64,000 bases of DNA from Plotosus lineatus (taxonomy: Eukaryota > Chordata > Actinopteri > Siluriformes > Plotosidae): NCBI GenBank assembly GCA_024760905.1, contig CM045729.1, positions 46,337,080 to 46,401,079 on the forward strand, written 5' to 3'. Below the pieces are notes generated by a model. It saw nothing but the letters and a program-made list of their open reading frames with translations, had not been told where the DNA came from and searched no databases. Within the stretch, counting starts at the first letter, position 1. Every line of letters begins with the position of its first letter. Made by a program: the position numbers and the translations under genes. Positions 23,299 through 34,325 of this stretch are shown here, piece by piece.

Positions 23299-23625
23299 CT
23301 TCTTCCTTCCGGCTTTTCCCTTTTTCAGGGATCGCCACAGCGATTTTTTTTTATTTTTTATGTCGGATGCCCTTCCTGACACAACCCTTTAGCAAAGGAC
23401 TGAAACACGCCGACGGCTTTGCAGCCTACTCTTTACGAAAAGTCAGCAATGGTTCTTTTACATGAACCTCACACCATAGACAGTGAGACACATGGCCAGC
23501 CTTTGATAACCCAGTCAGCTGCACTGGGGGGGGGGGACAGTGACAACCTTGTGGAGAGTGGGACTCGAACCCCCAACCTTAGGGTCAGCGATCCAGCGCC
23601 CTATACCACCAGACCACCACTGCCC
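23299..23625 (-). mobile_element. two-tailed SINE family, RTE-type tail
   Basis: Minus-strand copy with a perfect 17-bp target duplication (TCTTACAACATCTGTGT at 23282-23298 and 23626-23642). The purine terminus, the GGCGAxCCCTGAAA segment, the body and the B box are all present. The tail is internally shortened relative to other copies: the stretch between GCATCCGAC and the GCTGTGGCGA end is missing. Confidence 0.93.
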
Positions 23626-23769
23626 TCTTACAACATCTGTGTAAAGGATATAAAATATATATTTCGCCCATCTTTTAGTTTGGGTTTAAATTATGTGTGT
23701 CTGTGTCCAATCCCACTGTAGTTGGATAATGGGAAAAGGAATGTCTTCTTGCATGGTTTGTCAGCACAG

Positions 23770-24765
23770 GCCAAGACTTGGGCCCAGGGTACAAATCCTG
23801 CTGCCAATGGCTCAATGATTCAGGCTCTGGCTAACTGGTTCAAGCTCCAGTATTACCAGGCTCCTGCTGTTTCAGCGAGGTCCTTAACCCTTAATTGCTC
23901 AGTTGTATGTGGGGGGAAAAAGTGATCAATGTCAGATATTCTGGATAAGGACATCTGCCAAATACAGTGATACCTCAGCTCATGAACATAATTGGTTCCC
24001 AGAAAGTGTGTGTAAGGCGAAAAGTTCGTCTTCCGAACATTTATTTCCCATAAGAAACCATTAAAATGAGAATAATCCGTTCCCAGGTCCCCATAAAACA
24101 TAATTTTCTACTAAATAAGCCTTAAAACTACACAAAAATATACCTTATTTTATGTATAATAAATGTGCTATTGTATTGTAATTAAAGAAATAAACTGTAC
24201 TGTATAATAAAGTGGTTTTATTTACCTTTGTGATGGTAGTTGATGGCTTGATGGAATGGAGTGGGAGGAGGAGGGAGGGAGGGACTTACTGTTTGGAAGG
24301 AGAGTTTGGAAACGCCTACTGTTTGGAAACACCCTTAGCCACACACGCACCCTTAATAGCTTCCTTGTTCTTAAGGATGGTGGTAGACTTAGCGTACTGG
24401 TACTGGGACGCTAAGTCACACAAACGCACACCTCGTTCGTGTTTTTCAATGATCTCCGCCTGTGGTGGGGTCTTGTTCGGTCCCATAATAGCAAAAGTAC
24501 ACTCAATATGGTCCAAAATGTCTAGCAAACACAAACCACTTCCGCATTCAAAGAAAGGGGGTGACGAACTGTGACGCCGTGAGCGTGCGTCAGCTTCTCG
24601 TGGCCGCCACCGTGGCGCTGTTCGACCGCGTGGTTTGGTTCGTCCGCTGAAAACTAGTTCGTCAGCAGAGACTATATGCTCGCAATTTTAATGTTCTTGA
24701 GGCGAAGAGTTCGTGATCTTAAACGTTCGTCAGCGGAGGTTTTACTGTACCATAAAGGTACTTCA
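23770..24765 (+). mobile_element. same SINE family with Tigger in its tail
   Basis: Left part 23770-23962 contains GGTTCAAGCTCC-like sequence, GAGGTCCTTAACCC and the tail TGGATAAGGACATCTGCC. A Tigger element occupies 23965-24747, and the tail resumes as CCATAAAGG. The head is degenerate. Confidence 0.75.
23965..24747 (-). mobile_element. Tigger/pogo element keeping only the HTH part
   Basis: 783 bp, ends CAGTGATACCTC / GAGGTTTTACTG, flanked by TA on both sides (23963-23964, 24748-24749), as for Tc1/mariner-pogo elements. On the minus strand (24534-24316) a short frame contains MGPNKTPPQAEIIEKHERGV and TTILKNKEAIKGA, which resembles the N-terminal CENP-B/psq-type DNA-binding helix-turn-helix of Tigger transposases. 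The DDE catalytic region is absent. It is nested in a SINE tail. Confidence 0.85.
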
Positions 24766-25001
24766 TTATCTCTGTACAGGGTAGAAGGAAATCTGCATAA
24801 AGTCATACTTGTGATATCAGCATTACATTGACATGTTTCCCTTAAAGCAAACACCATGTAGATATTTCCATTGAAAAAATCTTCCCAGATAATGAAAACT
24901 TTTAGCCACGGAGGCTACATGCTAAGCTAGTTATATCGCCAACTTGGCTAATGTTAGTGGATTGTTAATGTCTAATGGTGTTAAATAAGTCTTTGTGAAT
25001 A

Positions 25002-25457
25002 CGGGGATCCCTCACTTTCCGCGGTTAATCGGGACCGAGATCCCCCCGCGACCACCAACCCCCCCCCCCCCACCCCTCCTGCCTGACGTATACGTACATG
25101 TATATGTGTATATGATATCAATAAATACATATTCAATGCTATAAATGCTTATAATAACAATTAAATATTTAAAAAAATACATAAGATGTAAATAAAATAT
25201 AAATACACACACATGCTCAACCGCGCAGATGCACACCTCACAAAAATGTAACTAGTTTTGATGGGTTGTTTTTTGTTGTGTGTTTGTTTCAGATTTTTTT
25301 TTTTTTGCATAATTGGCCTTGTTTTGTAGCATTCTCCTCAACTTTCCCTCCTATTCTTCCTTAATTTCCTTATTTTTTAATTTGATGAATATTTAAAAAA
25401 ACCCCACAATGCACTGAAGCCACATGAATTGAAGCGTGAAGTAGCAAGGGATCCCTG
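25002..25457. mobile_element. TA-family non-autonomous element
   Basis: 456 bp with ends CGGGGATCCCTCACTTTCCG / AAGGGATCCCTG and TA flanks (25000-25001, 25458-25459). The interior is shared with the 37274 and 54853 copies (ATATCAATAAATACATATTC, ATAACAATTAAATATT). Poly(C) lies at 25060-25070. The TA target suggests the Tc1/mariner superfamily. Confidence 0.85.
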
Positions 25458-25911
25458 TATATGCAAATTTAAACTCTGATACTAAAATCACACTTTTATC
25501 TTTGAAAAACATGAGCTAGTTTGCTAACCGCTAGCTAGTCTGTTCATTATTATGAATGGCAGAGCAGTTCCAGTTTGCATACTTATGCTAATACTGTACG
25601 CAGATATTTAAAAAAAATGTATTTATTGTTTGTTTATTTTTTTCTTTTTCTTGTTTGTTTGTTTATTTGTAGTGTTAAATGTTTTAGACCGTTTTACAAT
25701 TATACATTACTAATTTTAATGAATATATAGTTTTCAATTTCTCCATTTATTAGTTTATTGTTATGATAACATTTTTTGCACACTCTGAGTTTAGCAAAGC
25801 CATCAGTGGTAATATTCTCGGCCGCTATGAGGGAAAAAAAACAGGTTTCAGTCGAAACTATGACCTGGCTTCACTACTGACAGCACAGATAGTGGGTTGG
25901 ATTATCACATC

Positions 25912-25914
<3 letters not shown>

Positions 25915-25983
<69 letters not shown>
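25915..25983. repeat. (GT)n microsatellite
   Basis: About 34 GT units. Confidence 0.97.
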
Positions 25984-25985
<2 letters not shown>

Positions 25986-26207
25986 TGTATTAGTGTTTGT
26001 CATATGGATGGAACACATGATATCACATGATGACATGATATATGGATGGAACACATGATATCAGTATTACAATACCCAATGGTTCTTCTGGTTGTTTCAA
26101 TCTCTGTGCCACGGCAACTGAGATGACCTTTTCCTCTTCCTCTCTGTCCTCGAACCAAATTACCTGCACCAGCCTCATTCAGCAGAAGTTAAATCAGTTC
26201 TGATAAG

Positions 26208-26208
26208 A

Positions 26209-26270
<62 letters not shown>

Positions 26271-26408
26271 CCAGACGCTATGGCCATGCTGACACACTCA
26301 CAGACAAACCAATTGCTGTTCTGTCTGTTCTTAACTAAGATAGACAGTGTAACATGCTGAAAGGACATGTACATTCATGCCTGGACAGAAGTCTTTCTCT
26401 CACACAAG

Positions 26409-26467
<59 letters not shown>
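26208..26467. repeat. two (CA)n microsatellites
   Basis: CA arrays at 26208-26269 and 26409-26467 separated by about 140 bp of unique sequence. Confidence 0.95.
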
Positions 26468-26473
<6 letters not shown>

Positions 26474-27856
26474 ACACTTGCAATTCATTCTCTTTCCTGA
26501 CTTTCTCACACATAGTGACCAATCATGCCCTCGCTCCTGTGAAAGAGCATCCCGTGCATCTGATAAAACCATCACTGCGATGACAGGACAATTTATGTTG
26601 TTTCCACAAGTGTTACTGTGTTCCAGATCAGTGGGAACCATGTAGACTTGAGAGGTCTTAATCTCCATCCACTCAATAGGAGGAAAGAAACAGAGCATAA
26701 GCCAAACATTTGTATTTTCCCCCTACATTTTTGATTTACAGTTCTGCCTTGCTTCCTCCTCATAAAACCTTTAACAGAGTGTGACATCCCCTTTAAATTC
26801 CTTTGCTGTACTGGACCAGTATGTGGGTCTGGTGGATGGGTTTTTAGTTTTAATACTGCTGTTAAGACAAAAATGATAGAACATATGCTATGTGTGTTAA
26901 TACTGAAAGCTCTTGAGGCACTGCAACCAACAGACACAGGACTCAGTGGACAGTTCATGGTGGTGATGAAGACAGCAGTCATGCAGCTCAGTTATATCTC
27001 TCAGAGTTCTCTGGATCTTGATGGAGAACATCAGCCATGCAAGACAATAGCCTCACTCAATGTCCCCTTTCCTTCCTCTACCTTTATCCTACCCCACCTG
27101 GCGTTCTTCTTTTTGTGATTTTCGTGTGCACCAGACAGAATAGAGTGCCATTCGGGTGACATGACAGCTCGAGGTGATGAGGAAGAATCCGTTCTGTAAG
27201 CATAAACTGGATTCCCCGGGTATAGGTATAATTTCCTCCGTCGACAGCTTTTTTATGTGGCTATAGTTTGTTTAGTTGAGAATATTTGTACTATAGCTGA
27301 CATTTATAGATTTAGATGCTTCAACAGTTTCTTGATTGTTGACTCAGATTTTGGAGAGGCTTCCACAGAATGGCTTTTGCTTTAGTGGACCATGAGATGG
27401 TGAAAACAAGGTAGTGTTCTTATTGTGTACCAATCAAAAAGCAGCTACCTCTATAACCTAGCATTGTTAGGAAACTCATTGCATTTGCATCGAAGATCAT
27501 GGCTTTGCCAATCAGTGGGACAGCACATGTACAGCACATGTATTCTTCTCTGTGTATCCTCGGGTTCAATGTTTATGTTTCGAAATGTAAACTACGTATG
27601 TATTTCTTCAATCATCTTTTATTTTGTAGGATTTTTGTTATTGTTTGCAATCTAAACTTCTATATTTTGTTTTTAGTGATTAATTGCAATTAAATTCTGG
27701 GATTATGTGAAAATCATGAAAGTAATTGCCCAACGTTTGTACGGGGGACTGAAATGAATGGTGAAACCTGCCATATAATACAACGATTGGGTGAATTTGT
27801 GGCAAAATTGCAACGTCTTGCAACCAGGAAGGTTGGTTACACTTAAGCGAACTGAT

Positions 27857-28227
27857 CTTCTTCTTTTCCTTTCGGCTTTTCCCTTCAGGGGTCGCCACAG
27901 CGAATCATCTGCCTCCATCTCACCCTATCCTTTGCATCTTCTTCTCTTACACCAACGACCTTCATGTCCTCCTTCACCACATCCATGAATCGTCTATTTG
28001 GTCTTCCTCTAGGCCTTCTGCCTGGTAGTTCCAGCCTCAGCATCCTATTACCAATATACTCACTATCCCTCCTCTGTACATAGTGATAGAGATGTCCAAA
28101 CCATCTCAATCTAGCCTCTCTGACTTTGTCTCCAAAAGGTCTTACATGTGCTGTCCCTCTGATGTGCTTATTCCTGATCCTATCCATCCTCATTACTCCC
28201 AAAGAGAACCTCAACATTTTCATGCGA
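27857..28227 (-). mobile_element. 5'-truncated LINE (RTE-like), ORF2 C-terminus
   Basis: A 371-bp minus-strand retro-insertion with a perfect 16-bp target duplication (ACTTAAGCGAACTGAT at 27841-27856 and 28228-28243). It encodes the last ~110 residues of a LINE ORF2, from MKMLRFSLGVMRMDRIRN through RRDSEYIG, ELPGRRPRGRPNRRFMD to MIRCGDP-stop, then a short 3' UTR ending in AAGAAG units. The protein is C-terminal to the reverse transcriptase core. RTE-like is my best clade guess from the protein; it was not tested. There are four extra in-frame residues (LYHY) relative to the second LINE copy. Confidence 0.9.
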
Positions 28228-28278
28228 ACTTAAGCGAACTGATACAATTACAAAATTACTACAAAAGACTTAAATGGC

Positions 28279-28536
28279 TCCCCAGTGCAGCTAACTGGGT
28301 TATCAAAGGCCGGCCATGTCTCTCACTGTCTATGGTGTGAGGCATGTAAAAGAACCATTGCTGACTTTCGACAAGAGTAGGCTGCAAAGCCGTCGGCGTG
28401 TTTCCGCCCTGCGATAGCCTGGCGAGCTGTCTAGGGTGTACTCTGCCCTCGCCCGAAGTTGGCTGGGATGGGCGCCAGCCTCCCCGCGACCCTAATTAGG
28501 ATGAAGCGGTTACAGAAAATGAACTGATGAACTGAT
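28279..28536 (+). mobile_element. 5'-truncated two-tailed SINE, L2-type tail
   Basis: Starts in the middle of the body at TCCCCAGTGCAGC, lacking the tRNA head, and ends in the L2-type tail with GAACTGATGAACTGATG. An 8-bp perfect (12-bp with one mismatch) target duplication is visible: TAAATGGC at 28271-28278 and 28541-28548. It sits 35 bp after the LINE insertion. Confidence 0.85.
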
Positions 28537-28793
28537 GACGTAAATGGCGAAAGGTTGTTCCGAGTAATACTTTCTAACTTGCCTTCCCAGCTGATGTGGT
28601 TAACTTGGTATGCACTGTTACCCTGTATTTGGACTGGGTTGGGATCCGTCTTCAAATAATCTTGTAAACTAGCAAACAGTAGAACATTTAGATGCCCAAG
28701 TTGTATCTAACTATGAGAAAATTAATCTATAAATGATTATAAATAACATTACTGCTCCATTTATATTTATTTGGAAAGCTCACTGTATAATAA

Positions 28794-29082
28794 AAGTCCC
28801 ACTCTCCACAAGGGTTTCACTGTCCCCCCCCCCCAGTCCAGCTAACTGGGTCATCAAAGGCGGGCCATGTCTCTCACTGTCTATGGTGAGAGGTTGATGT
28901 AAAAGAACCATTGCTGACTTTCGTAAAGAGTCGCTGCAAAGCCGTTGGCGTGTTTCTGTCCCTTATTCAAGGGTTGTGATTAAAGGATTGTGGGCATCTG
29001 ACGTAAAAACCTATGCCAAATCAAATGTGCGAATCATTCACTGTTGCGACCCCTGAAAAGGTAAAAAGCCAAAACGAAATCT
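28794..29082 (+). mobile_element. 5'-truncated two-tailed SINE, RTE-type tail
   Basis: Begins at the end of the B box (AGTCCCACTCTCCAC) and runs through body and RTE-type tail. A perfect 15-bp target duplication (CTCACTGTATAATAA at 28779-28793 and 29083-29097) shows it integrated in the truncated form. Confidence 0.92.
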
Positions 29083-29334
29083 CTCACTGTATAATAAGAG
29101 ATCAGAAAAGGTTAGCAATGGTATATGGCTGGGGTTTTTTGTTTGTTTGTTTGTTTCTTTCTTTTGGTGTGGCTATACATGAAAGTTAAAAATCGTTTCA
29201 TGAGTATGTATACTTTAGAAAGTGTTCATTAGTAAGTGCCAGTGACAGATAATAAAGGTAATACCTACCAAAGCGTATGATATTAACCGCTGTTGAGGAA
29301 ATATTGCATTATGATATGTAGATCACTTTATGTG

Positions 29335-29576
29335 TCCCCCCCAGTGCGGCTAACTGGGTTATCAAAGGCGGGCCATGTCTCTCACTGTCTATGGAGAGAG
29401 GTTCATGTAAAAGAACCATTGCTGACTTTCATCAAGAGTAGCTGCATAGCCGTCAGCGTGTTTCTGTCCCTTGCTAAAGGGTTGTGTCACGAAAGGCATC
29501 CGATGTTAAAACCTATGCCAAATCAAAATATGCCAATCACAGATTCCCTGAGAAAAAGGGAACAGCCAAAAGGAAA
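29335..29576 (+). mobile_element. 5'-truncated two-tailed SINE, RTE-type tail
   Basis: Begins at the CCCCAGTGCGGC point of the body and ends in AACAGCCAAAAGGAAA. A perfect 15-bp target duplication (AGATCACTTTATGTG at 29320-29334 and 29577-29591) bounds it. Part of the tail (the GCTGTGGCGAC block) is deleted. Confidence 0.9.
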
Positions 29577-31227
29577 AGATCACTTTATGTGGTGGCTTTC
29601 ATCATTTATGTATCCTATGATCATTTTTACTACGAAGCCACTTTGTTATTATGTCTGAATCATTATTTTTATTGATTTATTTATTTAATTTATTTATAAT
29701 AAAGGGGTGGTTTAAAAATGCATACACGGTGTTGCTGGTACTTGTTTTATTGATAACTTTACAAACTGAAACTAGTCTCATTTACAAATAACTAATAGTG
29801 TATACCTTTGCTATCGTGCTGCCTTATTCTCGGCAGCTATAGCTCTGAGCCACATTGAGGCAGGCGATAATGGAATATCTCACCTCTCTCTAAAAAGTCA
29901 CATCAGCCATCAGTCAGCAAGCACACTGACAACATTCAGCAGGGCCACAGAGCTGCAAGCCGGCAGTGGAAAGAGGCCAAGGCCAGTGATCCGGGGCCAA
30001 TGTGGAGCTGGAATGAGATGAGGTTCAGAGAAAGCCATAAAATGAGACAGGAGACAACAGATGGATGAAGATAAAGATGGAGCGGAAGAGTAAGACAGAG
30101 AGTAGGAGAAGAGGGATTATGTGCAAGTGAGAGGAAGGACAGGAGAGACAGACCTGTGGAGGAGCAGGGATTGATGACGTCTGCTGTATACAAACAGTAT
30201 TAAATTCCTATCAGGCTTTGTTGCGGACTTCTCCCCATCTTTCCTTCTTTCTTTACTGAGTCATTGCTGGCTTTGAGCCAACTGGAGTCATTCCTTTCTG
30301 CCAATGGCTTCATCTGAAACGTTGAGTTATGGGAGAGAAGCCATGATGACAGAGAGGAAAGGAGAGAGTAAGGGAGATAGAGTAATATCGAGTAATTGCT
30401 GAAGCAGAGTAATGAGCGCCGACTGCATTTCCCACCGGTGCTATCAGCCTGAAGGGAAACAGTGCGGCAGCATGCCAATGCAAAGAGCCAGAGAGTATTG
30501 CAGGGAAGTGAAAGGGGGAAAAAAAAACCCCCCAAAAAAACCGTTCTTCTCTTCATTGGTGTTGCAATCCCGCTCCTGGACTCCTGAAATGTCTTTCTGG
30601 AAGCTGAGAGAGAAACGTTGGTGGTAGTGATGGTCCATCTGATAAGGGAATCGGGGTGCTTGCTGCATTAGACATGCATGCGAAAGATAAAATGGAGTTT
30701 TCCTCTGGGAACCCATCTACTCCGCTCTTCCTTATGAAGAGTTAAGATGCCGCTTGTCCAGTCTATCACATACCTCAAGTGGCTTTCACCACAAGTCCTT
30801 TATCTTCCTTTTTGTTGGCCCTTTGTTCCATTTCAAAAATGCTACCTCAATAGCATGTGGAGTCCTTTTCGGTCATCCCCTTCACTTTTTCATTTCACTT
30901 CTTTTCATCGGCTTTGTTTTTCTTTTTTCACCCCCCCCCCCATCAGTTGTTGTTTACTTTGATGGAGACGGATGCTTAAAAATTGAACGTGTCTCTATTC
31001 ACTAGACCATTTACAGTTTTGAAATGATGACAGACAGCTCTCTCACTATCGGTCGATGTATCTTTCTGCCGTTCCCTCTCTCCATCTCTCAACAGGGGGT
31101 CTTTACTATTTCAGCCATCCCACAGTGCCACCAGACACAGTCTGAATAATTCAGGCTGTAATTTCTGCATACCACCTCAAATATTCCTCACCAGGCACAG
31201 CCCTATAATCTTAGCACTGGGGGCCAT

Positions 31228-31302
31228 GCACACACACACACACGCGCACACACACGCGCACACACACGCGCACACATGCGCACACACACACACACACGCA
31301 GT
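31228..31302. repeat. CA array with CG interruptions
   Basis: Repeated units of the form CACACACGCG, a regular CG every ~12 bp. Confidence 0.9.
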
Positions 31303-31646
31303 CATCCTTCTGCCTTGTATTCCAATTCAAGTCTTCAGTCACTGTTGGTCACAGATTCCCCAAAGATGGTGAACTAGTGAACTATCACCTCTTCTCTGTC
31401 CTCTGAGGAGATCACGGAGGCTACAGAAGGGAAAAACTGGCAGATTCCCCTTTTTCAATTATTCACACAGTTGTTTACCTCCACCCACATTCACTGGCTT
31501 GTCCATCTGTCTGAGCAGTACTAGTATTATCAGTATTTCTTTATATCCAAAGACATATTTAACTATCTCTGTAATGATTGCTTCATAAGAAAAAAAATTG
31601 TTCTAAATGATGCAAGTGTGCATCCTAATCTTCTGTTCCCAATCCG

Positions 31647-31649
<3 letters not shown>

Positions 31650-31708
<59 letters not shown>
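31650..31708. repeat. (ATT)n microsatellite
   Basis: About 20 ATT triplets, into which a SINE inserted; ATT units resume at about 32060. Confidence 0.95.
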
Positions 31709-32059
31709 GGGGCAGTGGTGGTCTAGTGTTATAGGGCAGTGGATCGCTGATCCAAAGGTTGGGGGTTCGAGTCCCACTCTCCACAAGGTTGTCACTGTCC
31801 TCCCCAGTGCAGCTAACTGGGTTATCAAAGGCCGGCCATGTCTCTCACTGTCTATGGTGTGAGGTTCATGTAAAAGAACCATTGCTGACTTTCAACAAGA
31901 GTTGCTGCAAAGCCGTCGGCGTGTTTCCGCCCTGCGATGGCCTGGCGAGCTGTCCATGGTGTCCTCTGCCCTCGGCCGAAGTTGGCTGGGATGGGCGCCA
32001 GCCTCCCTGCGACCCTAATTAGGATTAAGCGGTTACAGAAAATGAACTGAACTGAACTG
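31709..32059 (+). mobile_element. two-tailed SINE family, L2-type tail, in ATT repeat
   Basis: Full-length copy inserted in an ATT microsatellite: ATT units occur both before the head and after the tail, which ends in three GAACT units. The head has the B box GGTTCGAGTCC. Confidence 0.9.
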
Positions 32060-32835
32060 ATTATTATTATTATTATTTTATTTATTTATTTATTTTTTTA
32101 CAAAATTGTACAGTTCCTGTCGCTATTCCAGGTCTTCATTCATTTTTGCCACTGATTTGCAGATGTATTTTTATTTATTTATTTATTTATTTTTACACAA
32201 CAGTTGAAAAATCTTCCACAGTGAATTTAAAATGCTGCTCACACAACTGTTTTTGTGGCCTTAGAAGCCTGTAAGTGATTTGTCTTGGCACTTTAAATCT
32301 CCTGCCGGCTCTGCAGAGTCATGTACTGTAGATCAGCGTAAAGGTGGCACTGCAGTCAGCTGGCTCTAATGAGATCGGCTCAGCACAAACCTACACAGCC
32401 GTAAAACCTGCACTACACAGAGGCTGCACGGGTGGAGGAGAGGAAAAACACAGAGATAGACGAGGAGAAATGAGTTCCTGCTTTCCATAAAAAAGGGAAA
32501 ATGCTCCTCAGCCAGTATTACTCTCCTCTAATATATAACTCTGGTGTGCACGTGCGCTTGTGCACCTGATTCAGCTATATGGTATTGTGGGGACCTGTAT
32601 ACAGTATCTGCTTTCACACGTTATGGGAGCGTGAGATTTTTGTGGAGACAAAACACAAGTACCTGCGACTTAAATAATTACATTTTTAAGGTGAAGACTA
32701 TTTTTAAGGTTAGTTTAGGTAAGGATTAGATTAAGGCTAAGGTTATTCTCCAAGTTCGGCAAGTAGTAGTTATGGTCAGGGTAAGTATCCAGGTACTAAA
32801 TAAAGTTATTGTCCCCTGAAGGTATGCATACAAGA

Positions 32836-32837
<2 letters not shown>

Positions 32838-32902
<65 letters not shown>

Positions 32903-32913
32903 GGGGGGGGGGG
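32838..32913. repeat. (GT)n-(GA)n-poly(G) tract
   Basis: About 23 GT units, then about nine GA units and a run of 12 G. Confidence 0.95.
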
Positions 32914-33149
32914 CATATCCTGGCAGCAGCATTAGTGTTGGTGTTTGTAGCTCCGCTCTCAACTTCTCTTCTGTTTCACCCTCTTCTGTGGATCACAGAC
33001 TTGTAAGCCTCACAACACAGCTCCCTTTAGTCTAATAAAATACCACTTAAAGAAAGATGTAGTGTACAGCAAGGTTCTGTCTTTAACTCAAGAATGATAG
33101 CATGGTACTGTTTGTCTTGAGCTGGCACTAACACCAAACTAATAGTATA

Positions 33150-33187
33150 ATAATAATAATAATAATAATAAGAATAATAATAATCAT
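33150..33187. repeat. (AAT)n microsatellite
   Basis: About 12 AAT triplets with one AAG. Confidence 0.92.
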
Positions 33188-33345
33188 AAATGTTGTAATT
33201 TTTTCTCATCTCACTCTCTCATGTTCTTCCTCTCGTTCTGGGGTTGGGTCATGAGGCGAGCAGCCTATGCAACGAGGTCCTGTCGGGACCTCGTTAATTT
33301 GTACTAATTAAATGATAATTATTGGCCCTCTACACTACATCGTGT

Positions 33346-33975
33346 GGGTCAGTGGTGGTCCAGTGGTATAGGGCGCAGGATCGCTGATCCTAAGGTTGGG
33401 GGTTTGAGTCCCACTCTCCACAAGGTTGTCACTGTTCCCCCAGTGCCCCCAAGTGCCCCGGTGCCCCCTCCCCCAGTGCAGCTAACAGGGTTATCAAAGG
33501 CCGGCCATGTCTCTCACTGTCTATGGTGTGAGGTATGTAAAAGAACCATTGCTGACTTTCGACAAGAGTAGCTGCAAAGCCGTCAGCGTGTTTCTAATCT
33601 TGAGTCGGAGCCCCCTGAGGCAGTTCATTCACAGTAATGTTCTGGCAACTCCTGCAGCGGTACTGGAACCCAGTCGTATCGGCACTTTGCCCTTCCATTG
33701 GATCCTTCCGGTGGTGCTGAGAGGGGAGACTTGCTGCTTGAGTAACAGCCTGTCCTGCATTACTCCCTACCCCGGCTCTGCGCACTGGAGAGTATCACCA
33801 GCCAGGATACTAGACAGAGTGCAGCCATAGTCTTTCGGGACTGACAGAGGCCTACATTGGCCCGCTGATGGCCTGGCGAGCTGTCCAGGGTGTACCCCGC
33901 GCGGAGTCGGTTGAGATGGGTGCCAGCCTCCCCGTGACCTTAATTGAGATTAAGTGGCGCAGAAAAATGAACAAA
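33346..33975 (+). mobile_element. two-tailed SINE, L2-type tail, with 270-bp insert
   Basis: Head and body are normal up to the GTGTTTC (33588-33594). Then comes about 270 bp of sequence not found in other copies (33595-33863), after which the L2-type tail resumes at TGATGGCCTGGCGAGCTGTCC. The insert lies exactly where body and tail join. Its origin was not recognised. Confidence 0.8.
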
Positions 33976-33978
33976 TCT

Positions 33979-34325
33979 TCTTTTTTCCTTTCGGCTTTTT
34001 TCTTCTTCAGGGGTCGCCACAGTGAATCATCTGATTCGCATGTTTGATTTGGCAGAGGTTTTTACGTCGGATGTCCTTCCTGGCGCAACCCTTTATCATG
34101 AGACAGAAACACGCTGACGGCTATGCAGCTACTCTTTACGAAAGTCAGCAATGGTTCTTTTACATGAACCTCTCACCATAGACAGTGACAGACATGGCCC
34201 GCCTTTGATAACCCAGTTAGCTGCACTGGGGGGGACAGTGACAACATTGTGGAGAGTGGGACTCGAACCCCAAAACTTAGGATCAGCGATCTAGTGCACT
34301 TTACCACCAGGCCACGACTGCCCAA
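33979..34325 (-). mobile_element. two-tailed SINE family, RTE-type tail
   Basis: Minus-strand full-length copy, tail-to-tail with the preceding L2-tailed copy, with only a few bases between them. The purine terminus, GGCGACCCCTGAA segment, body and B box complement (GGACTCGAACC) are clear. Confidence 0.88.

Noticed and set aside
24212..24574. 120-residue plus-strand frame repeated at 38600-38935
   Set aside because: It is antisense to the Tigger HTH frame; the repeat occurrence comes from the transposon, not a gene family.
30200..30556. 118-residue minus-strand frame
   Set aside because: Low-complexity Leu/Ser-rich translation of a repeat-poor intron block with no domain or splice support.
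32552..32830. Possible relation of the GT-flanked block here to the tandem duplication at 53401-54009
   Set aside because: Only short GTGGGGAC-like matches were seen; not enough to call a shared repeat.
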